From assembly GCF_023634655.1 (NCBI RefSeq), contig NZ_JAMKMS010000009.1:124001-188000 (forward strand): a stretch of DNA of 64,000 bases, written 5' to 3'. The stretch is from Vibrio methylphosphonaticus (GTDB taxonomy: Bacteria; Pseudomonadota; Gammaproteobacteria; Enterobacterales; Vibrionaceae). Numbering within the stretch: the stretch's first letter is position 1; each line of letters begins with the position of its first letter. A program made the position numbers and the translations under genes. Positions 20,893 through 31,828 of the stretch are shown here, one piece after another. Under the pieces are notes generated by a model. The model saw only the letters and a list, made by a program, of their open reading frames with translations. It ran no database searches and had not been told where the DNA came from.

Positions 20893-21696
20893 ATGAGTAT
20901 GATGGAACAACAATCTACGCCATTACCATTGGTGATTAAATTAGGCGGTGCGGCACTTTCGTGTACCAAGACGTTGAATCAACTGTTTGTCGCGATTTCA
21001 AACTATAAAAAACAAGCTCAACGCGACATCGTGATTGTGCATGGTGGAGGTTATCTTGTTGACGAACTGATGCAGAAACTGAATCTGCCGACAGAGAAGA
21101 AACAAGGATTGCGCGTGACCCCTTATGATCAAATTCCTCTGATTGCTGGCGCCCTTGCGGGTACCGCGAACAAATTGCTGCAAGGTGATGCGATTAAAGC
21201 GGGTTTAAATGCAGTGGGTTTAAGTCTTGCAGATGGCGGCCTATGTGAAGTAGCCGAACTCGATCCTGAACTTGGTGCCGTTGGCAATGCCAAACCAGGA
21301 AACCCTGCGGTATTGCAAGCCATCTTAAAAACCGGTGCGCTGCCTATTATTAGTTCGATCGGCTTAGACAATCATGGTCAATTAATGAATGTGAATGCCG
21401 ACCAAGCGGCGGTAGCAGTTGCTGGTGCGTTAGACGCTGAGTTGGTATTACTTTCCGATGTGAGCGGCGTGTTGGATGGCAAGGGACATTTATTACCAAG
21501 CCTGACTCAAGACCAAGCTGACGCCCTAATCTCTGGGCATGTCATTACTGACGGCATGATTGTGAAAGTTCAGGCGGCGTTGCAGGCAGCCAGTGAATTA
21601 GGTCGTCCTATCGAAGTCGCAACTTGGCGTTACCCAGAAAAATTAAATGATTTGTTTGCTGGTAAAAGCATCGGCACACAATTCGTCCCGAATTAA
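20893..21696 (+). CDS. argB: ArgB, acetylglutamate kinase
   Basis: ArgB phosphorylates N-acetylglutamate. The 267-residue amino-acid kinase has KLGGAAL near the N-terminus, the substrate loop [12 protein letters not shown], and NVNADQAA and [13 protein letters not shown] of the nucleotide site. It lacks the N-terminal helix of arginine-inhibited hexameric kinases, so it is the E. coli-like type. GAGGAGAGAAG precedes the start at 20893. argG follows 106 bp later. Confidence 0.97.
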   Translation: MSMMEQQSTPLPLVIKLGGAALSCTKTLNQLFVAISNYKKQAQRDIVIVHGGGYLVDELMQKLNLPTEKKQGLRVTPYDQIPLIAGALAGTANKLLQGDAIKAGLNAVGLSLADGGLCEVAELDPELGAVGNAKPGNPAVLQAILKTGALPIISSIGLDNHGQLMNVNADQAAVAVAGALDAELVLLSDVSGVLDGKGHLLPSLTQDQADALISGHVITDGMIVKVQAALQAASELGRPIEVATWRYPEKLNDLFAGKSIGTQFVPN

Positions 21697-21802
21697 GACT
21701 GAGTGGCCATTCGCCGCGCAGTAACATGAATAAAGATAAAACTATATTTAAAACCCGAGATACTGACCGCCAATTCAGGCTCGGACACTAGGAGAAAGAA
21801 CC

Positions 21803-23023
21803 ATGAGCAAGAAAAGCGTAAAGAAAGTTGTTGTAGCCTATTCTGGCGGTCTTGATACTTCTGTGATCATTCCGTGGCTAAAAGAGAACTATGACTGTGA
21901 GGTCGTGGCGTTTGTCGCTGATGTGGGTCAAGGTGAAGAAGAGCTGAATGGCATCGAAGAAAAAGCCAAGGCATCAGGCGCTTCAGAGTGTTACATCGCT
22001 GACCTAAAAGAAGAGATGGTTGCGGAGTACATTTACCCAACACTAAAAACGGGCGCGTACTATGAAGGTAAGTACCTGCTAGGTACGTCAATGGCTCGTC
22101 CGATTATTGCTAAAGCGCAAGTGGAAGTGGCGCGTAAAGTGGGCGCGGATGCGTTGTGTCATGGTTGTACGGGTAAAGGAAATGACCAAGTACGTTTTGA
22201 AGGTGCGTTTGCGGCTCTTGCCCCTGATTTGCATGTTATTGCGCCATGGCGTGAGTGGGATCTGGTTAGCCGTGAAGAGTGTTTAGATTACCTAGCTGAG
22301 CGTAATATCCCTTGTAGCGCTTCACTGACTAAGATCTATTCTCGTGATGCTAACGCATGGCATATTTCAACAGAAGGTGGCGTTTTAGAAGATACTTGGA
22401 ATGCACCAAATGATGATTGCTGGGCGTGGACAGTTGACCCAGAGCAAGCACCTAATGAATCTGAAACAGTGACACTACAAGTCGCTAAAGGTGAAGTGGT
22501 TGCAGTTGATGGTGAAGTGATGACGCCGTATAACGCATTGGTTTATCTTAATGAAAAGGGTGCGAAGCACGGTGTGGGTCGAATTGATATCGTTGAGAAC
22601 CGTTTAGTGGGCATGAAGTCTCGTGGCTGTTACGAAACTCCAGGTGGCACCATCATGATGGAAGCATTGCGTGCAGTTGAGCAGTTGGTTCTTGATAAAG
22701 CGGCGTTCGAATTCCGTGAAGAGCTGGGCGTGAAAGCGTCTCACCTTGTTTACGATGGCCGTTGGTTTACCCCACTTTGTAAGTCGATTCTTGCTGCAAC
22801 GGAAGAGCTAGCGCAAGACGTAAATGGCGAAGTCGTTATCAAGCTTTACAAAGGTCAAGCGACAGTGACTCAGAAGCGTTCAGATAACAGCTTGTATTGT
22901 GAAGAGTTTGCTACCTTTGGAGAAGATGAAGTGTATGACCAAAGTCATGCAGAAGGCTTCATCCGCCTTTACTCACTTTCAAGCCGTATCCGTGCATTGA
23001 ATGAAGTTAAGAAAAATAAATAA
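21803..23023 (+). CDS. argG: ArgG, argininosuccinate synthase
   Basis: ArgG joins citrulline and aspartate using ATP. The 406-residue protein has the N-type ATP pyrophosphatase loop [12 protein letters not shown], then [15 protein letters not shown] and [10 protein letters not shown]. It is of the roughly 400-residue class and clearly differs from the 447-residue E. coli form. A strong terminator follows it inside the operon. Confidence 0.97.
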   Translation: MSKKSVKKVVVAYSGGLDTSVIIPWLKENYDCEVVAFVADVGQGEEELNGIEEKAKASGASECYIADLKEEMVAEYIYPTLKTGAYYEGKYLLGTSMARPIIAKAQVEVARKVGADALCHGCTGKGNDQVRFEGAFAALAPDLHVIAPWREWDLVSREECLDYLAERNIPCSASLTKIYSRDANAWHISTEGGVLEDTWNAPNDDCWAWTVDPEQAPNESETVTLQVAKGEVVAVDGEVMTPYNALVYLNEKGAKHGVGRIDIVENRLVGMKSRGCYETPGGTIMMEALRAVEQLVLDKAAFEFREELGVKASHLVYDGRWFTPLCKSILAATEELAQDVNGEVVIKLYKGQATVTQKRSDNSLYCEEFATFGEDEVYDQSHAEGFIRLYSLSSRIRALNEVKKNK

Positions 23024-23071
23024 TGAAGTAAAAAAACAAATAATGCCAATATAGGCTATTTGGATTAAGGT

Positions 23072-23105
23072 AAACCCACTTGCAGTGCAAGTGGGTTTCT
23101 TGTTT
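23072..23105 (+). terminator. Terminator between argG and argH
   Basis: Perfect inverted repeat AAACCCACTTGCA / TGCAAGTGGGTTT around a single central base, followed by CTTGTTTT. It would split argCBG from argH or allow partial read-through. Confidence 0.8.
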
Positions 23106-23137
23106 TATAAGGAATAAAAAACAACAACACATCAGCT

Positions 23138-23176
23138 TGTGAATAATTATGTGAAATAAGTGAATTTTTACTTTAT
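23138..23176. promoter_or_regulatory. Candidate ArgR operator upstream of argH
   Basis: Two elements containing TGAAT in the correct register, 23138-23155 (TGTGAATAATTATGTGAA) and 23159-23176 (AGTGAATTTTTACTTTAT), separated by exactly 3 bp as in known ArgR operators. The left half-sites match the consensus and the right half-sites are poor. Placed after the argG terminator, they suggest a separate ArgR-controlled promoter. Confidence 0.5.
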
Positions 23177-23247
23177 TTTCTTTTTAATTTGCCGTAAGTT
23201 GAACCTATCAAAAAAACAAACTGACTTTGATTAGATTCCATCGTTAG

Positions 23248-25158
<1,911 letters not shown>

Positions 25159-25286
25159 GTAATTGAAAAATAGAGTTTTAATAAAAAGATCGAAAAAGTT
25201 TTAAAAAAAGATCATTTTTATGGGAACAAATGAGAAAAAGCCCGGTCTATTAAAGTACCACTGCTTTTTCTTAGAAGAATCTAAGA

Positions 25287-25322
25287 AGGCCCCAAGTCAG
25301 ATTTGACTTTGGGGCTTTTTTC
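25287..25322 (+). terminator. argH terminator
   Basis: Stem GGCCCCAAGTCA / TGACTTTGGGGC with one bulge, followed by TTTTTTCTTTTT. Confidence 0.88.
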
Positions 25323-25435
25323 TTTTTAGCGTTCTGAAAATTTCATTTTGAATCGTATGCAGTGGTAAATCTTATGCCAAAGGTCTGCTTATCCTACGAG
25401 GAAGTGATGCGACCTCACTCGCCGTGAAAGGCTGC

Positions 25436-26890
25436 CTAACAACCAGGACCGCAATCTAAGCAATGCTTAATCATTTCTGGACCCAGGTGCAGCTTAGCAT
25501 TGAGATCTCGTAATGCGGTACGTACACCTTCTTCAATCACTGGGTGATAAAATGGCATGTCTAACATTTCTGATACCGTCATTTTATTTTGATGCGCCCA
25601 AGCCAGTAAGTGAGCTAAATGTTCGGCATTTGGCCCTATCATTTCGGCCCCTAAGAATCGTCCTGTGCCTTGCTCGCCATAGACATGCAGTATGCCTTTG
25701 TTTCGCAGCATCACGCGAGAGCGCCCTTGGCTTTCAAACGATACTTCACCTGTTGCAAAGCAGCCACAACCACCGAAGCGTTTTTCTAGTTGCTTGAAGG
25801 TTTCCCCAACCATGGCAATTTGTGGGTCGGAAAATACCGCGGAAATAACACTTCTTCGGAGCCCTGCTCGAATATCAGGGAAGCGACCCGCGTTATCGCC
25901 GGCGATACGTCCTTGATCGGCTGCTTCATGCAGTAACGGGATTTGGTTGCTGGCATCTCCAGCAATGAAAATCGTATTTGCCGATGTCTGAAGCGTGTAA
26001 TGGTCAGCGGTTGGCACGCCACGTTCATCTAGAATAACGCTAGTATTCTCTAGTGATAATTTATCCACATTGGGGCGACGGCCTGTTGCCGCTAATACAT
26101 AATCGACAACAAAGGTGTCAGGTTGGCCATCCAGGTTAATGAATTGAATTTCAACCTTGTCACCGTCGATTCGCTTCATGCTGTCGACTTTGACGTCTGC
26201 ATCAAGGTAAAACTCTTCTTGGAATGCCTGCTTGGCGTAACTCATAATATCGGGGTCGGTCAACGGGCCGACCTGTCCACCAAGTCCAAATACTTTGGTT
26301 CTTACTCCTAGGCGATGTAATGCTTGTCCTAACTCCAGCCCAATCACGCCTGGACCAAAGACGGCGATTGAATCTGGAAGATCGTCCCAATCAAACACGT
26401 CATCGTTCACGATAAGTCGATCACCAAGATCGTTCCAGATCGCCGGGTAGGCAGGGCGAGACCCTGTCGCAATAACAATGCGATCTGCAGTAATGGTAGT
26501 GTGATCGTCAACCACTAGTGTGTGGTCATCAATGAAATTGGCATAACCCGAAATTTTGTCTTCTGCTGGGATCTCATCGACGCCTTCGAGCACAAAGCCA
26601 ACAAATCGGTCTCGTTCGCTTTTTATGCGAGCCATGACTTCTTTGCCGTTGATTAGGGTTTCACCTTGCGGGTAGATCCCAAACCCTGGTGCTTTTTCGA
26701 TCTGATGTACGCTTTCCGCCGCAGCAATTAACAGTTTAGAGGGCATGCAACCAACACGTGCGCAGGTTGTGCCGTAAGGGCCACCCTCGATTAGGACAAC
26801 ATTATCGGTATGGGCTTTAGCCGCGCGATAAGCGCCTAAACCGGCGGTGCCGCCACCAATAATCGCGACATTGACATTTAACTGTTTCAT
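25436..26890 (-). CDS. Dihydrolipoamide-dehydrogenase-like flavoprotein
   Basis: A class I pyridine-nucleotide-disulfide oxidoreductase of 484 residues. It has the FAD loop AIIGGGTAGLGA at 9-20, the redox disulfide C43 and C48 in GTTCARVGCMPSK, a second Rossmann motif GPGVIGLELGQ, the FAD-binding IFIAGDAS, and the C-terminal dimer base HPVIEEG. This set fits lipoamide dehydrogenase, but no dehydrogenase-complex E1 or E2 gene is nearby. Its neighbours are Prx-Grx and oxyR, so a redox-protection role is likely. Its last residues CLDCGPGC form an unusual cysteine cluster. A physiological substrate cannot be assigned. Confidence 0.88.
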   Translation of the reverse strand: MKQLNVNVAIIGGGTAGLGAYRAAKAHTDNVVLIEGGPYGTTCARVGCMPSKLLIAAAESVHQIEKAPGFGIYPQGETLINGKEVMARIKSERDRFVGFVLEGVDEIPAEDKISGYANFIDDHTLVVDDHTTITADRIVIATGSRPAYPAIWNDLGDRLIVNDDVFDWDDLPDSIAVFGPGVIGLELGQALHRLGVRTKVFGLGGQVGPLTDPDIMSYAKQAFQEEFYLDADVKVDSMKRIDGDKVEIQFINLDGQPDTFVVDYVLAATGRRPNVDKLSLENTSVILDERGVPTADHYTLQTSANTIFIAGDASNQIPLLHEAADQGRIAGDNAGRFPDIRAGLRRSVISAVFSDPQIAMVGETFKQLEKRFGGCGCFATGEVSFESQGRSRVMLRNKGILHVYGEQGTGRFLGAEMIGPNAEHLAHLLAWAHQNKMTVSEMLDMPFYHPVIEEGVRTALRDLNAKLHLGPEMIKHCLDCGPGC

Positions 26891-26905
26891 AACGGTATCC
26901 CTTTA

Positions 26906-27012
26906 AGCAACGTAGCAGACCAAGCAATATAGGTAGACTGAGTAATATAGGCAGACTAAGTCGCATAGCTAGAGTAAGTGACATAGGTAGACTTAGTAAC
27001 ATTAGTAGACTG
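26906..27012. repeat. Six degenerate 18-bp tandem repeats
   Basis: Units begin at 26906 (17 bp), 26923, 26941, 26959, 26977 and 26995. The pattern is roughly AGTAAYATAGGYAGACTR. The array fills the gap between the lipoamide-dehydrogenase-like gene and the Prx-Grx gene. It can be read as a six-residue hydrophobic repeat on the minus strand, but there is no support for it being translated. Confidence 0.88.
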
Positions 27013-27065
27013 AGCAGAAGTGGTGGAGCACAGTATTAGCGCCAATAAAATAACAGATGGAAGCT

Positions 27066-27100
27066 GACCCACTCGTGTGCGCAAGGCCTTTGAGTGGGTC
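27066..27100 (-). terminator. Stem-loop after the Prx-Grx gene
   Basis: Perfect 9-bp stem GACCCACTC / GAGTGGGTC with a 17-nt loop, 8 bp beyond the stop. No T tract follows on the minus strand, so it may protect the mRNA end or attenuate rather than terminate. Confidence 0.5.
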
Positions 27101-27107
27101 GCAAGGA

Positions 27108-27836
27108 TTACCCTAGGTAAGCTTCTAATTCTTCGCTACCACCGATGTGTTTACCACCGATGAAGACTTGAGGAACCGTTGTACGACCACTAATGGCACG
27201 TAGACTTACTGTAGTAGCGTCTTTTCCTAGAATCACTTCTTCATATTGAAGACCGTGATCAATGAGGTTTTGTTTCGCTTTCGCACAGAATGGGCAACCA
27301 GGCTTAGAGAAAACCGTGATGGATTCTTGCGTTTTGTAGGCTGGAGCAATGTACTTAAGCATGGTGTCTGCATCTGACACTTTGAACGGGTCGCCTGGCT
27401 CATTTGGTTCGATGAACATTTTTTCGACGACGCCGTTTTTAACCAACATGCTATAGCGCCATGAACGCTTGCCAAACCCAATGTCGTTTTTCTCAACCAA
27501 CATACCCATACCATCGGTAAAATCGCCATTACCATCTGGGATGAAAGTGATGTTCTCTGCTTCTTGGTCGGCTTTCCATGCATTCATCACAAAGGTGTCG
27601 TTGACAGAGACACACACCACTTCGTCTACGCCATGTTCTTTAAATACTGAAAACAACTCGTTGTAGCGAGGTAGATGGCTTGATGAACATGTTGGAGTGA
27701 ATGCGCCCGGTAGGCTGAATACAATCACGGTTTTATCTTTAAATAGCTCGTCGCTTGTCACGTTAACCCATGCATCGCCTTGGCGAGTTGGAAAGGTAAC
27801 TTGTGGAACCGCTTGACCTTCTTTTGATGCAAACAT
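27108..27836 (-). CDS. Hybrid peroxiredoxin-glutaredoxin (glutathione-dependent peroxidase)
   Basis: This cytoplasmic enzyme reduces peroxides using glutathione directly. Residues 1 to about 165 are a Prx5-type peroxiredoxin with peroxidatic C50 in [11 protein letters not shown]. Residues about 170-242 are a glutaredoxin with the CPFC site (C181, C184) and the TVPQVFIGG cis-proline loop. The 242-residue fusion matches the known Haemophilus and Vibrio PGdx enzymes. It is divergent from oxyR, and an OxyR operator lies in the intervening region, so peroxide induction is expected. Confidence 0.96.
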   Translation of the reverse strand: MFASKEGQAVPQVTFPTRQGDAWVNVTSDELFKDKTVIVFSLPGAFTPTCSSSHLPRYNELFSVFKEHGVDEVVCVSVNDTFVMNAWKADQEAENITFIPDGNGDFTDGMGMLVEKNDIGFGKRSWRYSMLVKNGVVEKMFIEPNEPGDPFKVSDADTMLKYIAPAYKTQESITVFSKPGCPFCAKAKQNLIDHGLQYEEVILGKDATTVSLRAISGRTTVPQVFIGGKHIGGSEELEAYLG

Positions 27837-27950
27837 AATGATGTCCTTAAAAATTCGTGAATTTGAATTTGTTTATAATTCTTAGAGAGCTTAGCTTGTA
27901 CTGCTCTGTTTCGTTGAGACCATTATCAAAAAAATACGTTGATAGCTCCA

Positions 27951-27987
27951 ATCGTTTATTGTTATGGTATTGATAGTTATTTTCTAT
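27951..27987. promoter_or_regulatory. OxyR operator between prx-grx and oxyR
   Basis: Two elements of the form ATAG-N7-CTAT with 7 bp between them: ATCG-N7-TTAT at 27951-27965 (3/4 and 3/4 of the tetramers) and ATAG-N7-CTAT at 27973-27987 (4/4 and 4/4). This is the full OxyR tetramer footprint. It lies 12 bp before the oxyR start, fitting autorepression, and upstream of prx-grx, fitting activation. Confidence 0.82.
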
Positions 27988-27998
27988 CTAGGACTGCA

Positions 27999-28880
27999 AT
28001 GAACATTCGAGACTTTGAATACTTGGTAGCATTGGCTGAGCATAAGCATTTTCGAAAAGCGGCAGAGGCGTGCTTTGTTAGCCAGCCCACATTAAGTGGG
28101 CAGATACGCAAACTGGAAGACGAAATTGGTACGTCATTGTTAGAACGTAGTAGCCGACGGGTGTTATTCACCGATTCTGGTTTGCAGTTAGTTGAGCAAG
28201 CCAAGCGTATATTGAAGGAAGTCAAAACCTTCAAAGAAATGGCGGCGGGTCAAAGCGGTGAAATGACCGGACCGATGCACATAGGATTTATTCCGACCGT
28301 CGGTCCCTATTTATTACCGAAAATTGTGCCACAACTCAAAGAAGCCTATCCCGAACTCGAGCTTTTTCTTCATGAGGCGCAAACCCATCAGCTAGTTAGG
28401 CAGTTGGAAGAAGGCAAGTTAGATTGCCTTGTTTTGGCCTCGGTTGCTGAAACGGCACACTTTAAAGAAATTGAAGTGTATAACGAGCCTCTGAGCGTAG
28501 CGGTACCTTGTGGCCATGAATGGGCTCAGCAACTTGAAGTGGATATGCATGACCTAGAGGGACGTACAGTATTGGCGTTAGGGGACGGACATTGTTTGCG
28601 AGATCATGCTCTTGGATTTTGCTTTGCGGCGGGAGCAAAAGATGATGAACGCTTTAAAGCAACCAGCCTAGAGACGCTCAGAAACATGGTGGCAGCTGGC
28701 GCTGGCATTACGTTGCTTCCTGACCTCTCACTGCCTAAAGAGCGTGAGAAGGATGGTGTGTGCTACGTTAAGGCGGTTAACCCAACGCCTTCAAGAAGTT
28801 TAGTATTGGCTTATCGCCCTGGTTCACCGTTACGGGTTCGTTTTGAAAAAATAGCGGCGGCGATCGCCAGCTATTTATAA
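27999..28880 (+). CDS. oxyR: OxyR, peroxide-sensing LysR-type regulator
   Basis: OxyR activates peroxide-defence genes when its regulatory cysteines form a disulfide. I start at ATG 27999 (MNIRDFEYLVALAEHKHF, 293 residues) with TAGGA upstream; an in-frame extension to 27939 would cover the operator. The LysR helix-turn-helix is at about 16-40. The redox pair is C199 and C208 in GHCLRDHALGFC, the same numbering as in E. coli. The C-terminus is shorter than in E. coli by about 12 residues. It is convergent with mrcA. Confidence 0.96.
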   Translation: MNIRDFEYLVALAEHKHFRKAAEACFVSQPTLSGQIRKLEDEIGTSLLERSSRRVLFTDSGLQLVEQAKRILKEVKTFKEMAAGQSGEMTGPMHIGFIPTVGPYLLPKIVPQLKEAYPELELFLHEAQTHQLVRQLEEGKLDCLVLASVAETAHFKEIEVYNEPLSVAVPCGHEWAQQLEVDMHDLEGRTVLALGDGHCLRDHALGFCFAAGAKDDERFKATSLETLRNMVAAGAGITLLPDLSLPKEREKDGVCYVKAVNPTPSRSLVLAYRPGSPLRVRFEKIAAAIASYL

Positions 28881-28961
28881 CCAGCCTGATTCAGCACGAT
28901 AGGCTGAACTTTCATGGTACGCCAACTCGGTTCTGCCCGTTAACGGGGCAGGATATCGCAT

Positions 28962-28988
28962 AAAAAAAGCCCTCAGAATGAGGGCTTT
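28962..28988. terminator. Bidirectional terminator between oxyR and mrcA
   Basis: Stem AAAGCCCTCA / TGAGGGCTTT with a short GAA loop; a seven-base A run makes it strongest for mrcA on the minus strand. A second hairpin CTGCCC / GGGCAG precedes it at 28933-28951. Confidence 0.85.
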
Positions 28989-29042
28989 AATGATTGTTTT
29001 TTAAGCACTAGTTTTGGCGGTGTTTGATGAAACATATTATCG

Positions 29043-31682
29043 CTAAAACAGGCTTTCCCCTTCCGAGGTATCACTGGAATACAAGGTATCCGTGAGACTT
29101 TCTTGAACGTATTCTTTTGGTTCAGTGCCAATCTCAAAGTACTCAAACATAGATGATGAATCGGTTTTGTTTGATAACAACCCAGAGTCACGATCAATGC
29201 GCACTCGTGATATCCCATTAGGGATAGCTTTGGAGGCTTGTGGTTTATCATTTAAAGCAATGCGCATGAAATCGACCCAAGCTGGCTGTGCCGTTTTCGC
29301 TCCCGCTTCCGCGCCGGAAATTTGCTCTTTGCCTAGGTTGCTGTTGGTGGTTGTTCGACCAAGCTTTCTTTGGTGGTCATCAAAACCAACCCAAGCCGTG
29401 GCCACAATACCTGGGCCATAACCGTTGTACCACGCATCTTTAGAATCGTTTGTGGTACCGGTTTTCCCACCAATATCACGACGTTTTAACACTTGAGCTC
29501 GCCAACCGGTTCCGTTCCAACCCGTACCCTCGCGCCAGTTTCCTCCCCCCCATACGTTACTGTATAGCATTTCACGAGTGAGGAATGCTGTTTGCTCGGA
29601 CAGAACCTGTGGTGCGTAATTAGGTTCGCTTGCATTGACATCTTCTTCATTGAAGCTAGCCATGTCGATAGGCTCAAGGGCCGTGGCGTTGGTCGCTTCT
29701 TCAATACTCGGGGCTTCGTCATCACTGTTTGATGAGAATGTCTCTGGAGTTGGTACTTGAGAGCAGTCGGTTTGGCAAATGACGTTAGGGTGTGCTTCAA
29801 ACTCGACTTTACCAAATGGGTCTTCTACTCGGCTGATGTAGTAAGGCTCAACATAGTAGCCCCCATTAGCAAAGACCGAGAAACCTTGCGCCATTTGAAT
29901 CGGCGTTAAGCTTCCTGCACCCAGAGCGATTGTCTCTGAACGTGGCACCTTCGTTTTATCAAATCCGAAACGAGTTAAGTATTCACGACTATCATCCAGC
30001 CCCACTTCACGCAACACACGGACAGCCATAACGTTTTTAGACTGGGCTAGGCCGATACGAAGTCGAGTTGGACCGGTATAAGTCGGGGGTGAATTCTTTG
30101 GACGCCATGCGGTGCCGGCGCTCTTGTCCCATTTGTTAATTGGCGCATCGTTCACCAAGCTTGCCAGAGTCATGCCTTTATCAAGCGCCGCAGCGTAGAT
30201 AAATGGTTTGATACTTGAGCCGACCTGACGGACAGATTGTGTCGCACGGTTAAATTTGCTGTGAACAAAGTTGAAGCCACCCACTAGAGAAAGGACGGCG
30301 CCGTTCTCTGGATTGATTGCCACGAAAGCCGTATTGGCATTAGGGACTTGGCTCAAACGCCATGTAATGGCTTTGTCTGGGATCGCTTCTGCGTTTTCTG
30401 TTGCTTCAACATCCGTGACGTCTTCAGCCGCATCATCAATGTGACTTGCGCGTACCCAGATTTGCTCGCCGACTGCGGTTACGTCACCCGCTGATTTCGG
30501 TGCCGCACCTTGACGATCGTCAGTTCTGAACTTACGCGCCCATTTGATGTTATCCCAATCTATGCTTTGTTCTTGGTAACCCTTCACCCAAACCTTAATA
30601 GATTTGGCGTTAACTTCGGTGACAATAGCAGGACGCAGTTCACCATACGTTGTCTGTCTGCGTAGATACTTGGTCATATCTTCAGGTGACATTGCTGGCT
30701 GATCTGCTTTCCAAACGACTTTTTCTGCGCCGCGATAACCGTGTCGCTCATCGTAGGCCAAAAGGTTGTTGATGGCAGCAGTGTGCGCGGCTTTCTGTAA
30801 TTTAGAATCGACGGTCATGGTGATACGCATGCCGGATTCATAGGCATCTTCACCGTAACGGTTGACCATCCAAGCTCGAGCGATTTCAGCCACGTATGGC
30901 GCTCTAAGTTCGATTTCAGCACCATGGTATTGTGAAATAATAGGCGCTTCTCTGGCTTCATCGAACTGTGCTTGCGTGATGTATTTTTCGCTTAGCATTC
31001 GAGCAAGGACCACATTTCTGCGATGAGTGGCACGCTCAATTGAGTAGATTGGGTTCATGGTCGAGGGTGCTTTTGGCAGCCCAGCTAGCACGGCAACTTC
31101 ACTCAGCGTCAATTGGTCAAGATTACGACCAAAATACGCTTGGGCTGCGGCGCCAAACCCGTAGGAACGGTAGCCAAGAAATATCTTGTTAACGTACAGC
31201 TCCATGATCTCTTGTTTACTTAGCAGCTGCTCAATATGCACGGCAATGAAGATTTCTTTCACTTTACGCATGATTTTCTTCTCATTGGATAAGAAGAAAT
31301 TACGGGCTAGCTGTTGAGTAATCGTGCTCGCGCCTTGTGAAGCGCTGCCGGAAGCAATAACCGCTATAGCGGCTCGCGTAATACCAATGGGATCAAAGCC
31401 AAAGTGGTCGTAGTAACGGCTATCTTCCGTTGCGATCAATGCATGGATTAAATCCTGTGGGATTTCGTCATAGGAAAGCGGGATGCGTCGTTTTTCGCCA
31501 AATTGCGCGATCAACTTCCCGTCTTGGCTATATACCTGCATGGGGGTTTGGAGCTGAACGTCTTTCAGTGTTGCGACGTCAGGCAGTTCTGGTTTTACGT
31601 AATAGTAAAACCCAAAAATTGTACTCACTCCAAAGAGTATGCAAATAAATGCAAATACCAACAGTCTCTTTATGAACTTCAC
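29043..31682 (-). CDS. mrcA: MrcA, penicillin-binding protein 1A
   Basis: PBP1A is a bifunctional inner-membrane peptidoglycan synthase. The 879-residue protein has a membrane anchor at about 7-28, a glycosyltransferase domain with catalytic E86 in ATEDSRYYDHFG and QGASTITQQLARN, an OB-like insert, and a transpeptidase domain with the active serine in GSSIKPF, SKN in AQSKNVM and KTGTT. An acidic insert at about 630-680 separates transpeptidase segments. It is divergent from pilM, as in E. coli mrcA-hofM. Confidence 0.96.
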   Translation of the reverse strand: MKFIKRLLVFAFICILFGVSTIFGFYYYVKPELPDVATLKDVQLQTPMQVYSQDGKLIAQFGEKRRIPLSYDEIPQDLIHALIATEDSRYYDHFGFDPIGITRAAIAVIASGSASQGASTITQQLARNFFLSNEKKIMRKVKEIFIAVHIEQLLSKQEIMELYVNKIFLGYRSYGFGAAAQAYFGRNLDQLTLSEVAVLAGLPKAPSTMNPIYSIERATHRRNVVLARMLSEKYITQAQFDEAREAPIISQYHGAEIELRAPYVAEIARAWMVNRYGEDAYESGMRITMTVDSKLQKAAHTAAINNLLAYDERHGYRGAEKVVWKADQPAMSPEDMTKYLRRQTTYGELRPAIVTEVNAKSIKVWVKGYQEQSIDWDNIKWARKFRTDDRQGAAPKSAGDVTAVGEQIWVRASHIDDAAEDVTDVEATENAEAIPDKAITWRLSQVPNANTAFVAINPENGAVLSLVGGFNFVHSKFNRATQSVRQVGSSIKPFIYAAALDKGMTLASLVNDAPINKWDKSAGTAWRPKNSPPTYTGPTRLRIGLAQSKNVMAVRVLREVGLDDSREYLTRFGFDKTKVPRSETIALGAGSLTPIQMAQGFSVFANGGYYVEPYYISRVEDPFGKVEFEAHPNVICQTDCSQVPTPETFSSNSDDEAPSIEEATNATALEPIDMASFNEEDVNASEPNYAPQVLSEQTAFLTREMLYSNVWGGGNWREGTGWNGTGWRAQVLKRRDIGGKTGTTNDSKDAWYNGYGPGIVATAWVGFDDHQRKLGRTTTNSNLGKEQISGAEAGAKTAQPAWVDFMRIALNDKPQASKAIPNGISRVRIDRDSGLLSNKTDSSSMFEYFEIGTEPKEYVQESLTDTLYSSDTSEGESLF

Positions 31683-31828
31683 CGGAGATTCCCTGATTGA
31701 TTAAGGTTATGGGTAGGCCGTTACTTGTACTCTAGTCCAAAAAACTACCTATAGGGTTAATTAACGCTTATTTGGGCGTCAATCTCAACCTTTTCACATG
31801 GTTATTGTATTTGTTGAGGTTATTTCTT

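Noticed and set aside
26817..27002. Minus-strand open frame reading through the 18-bp minisatellite
   Set aside because: It is a product of the repeat having a length divisible by three, and it runs into the reductase gene in another frame; no ribosome site.
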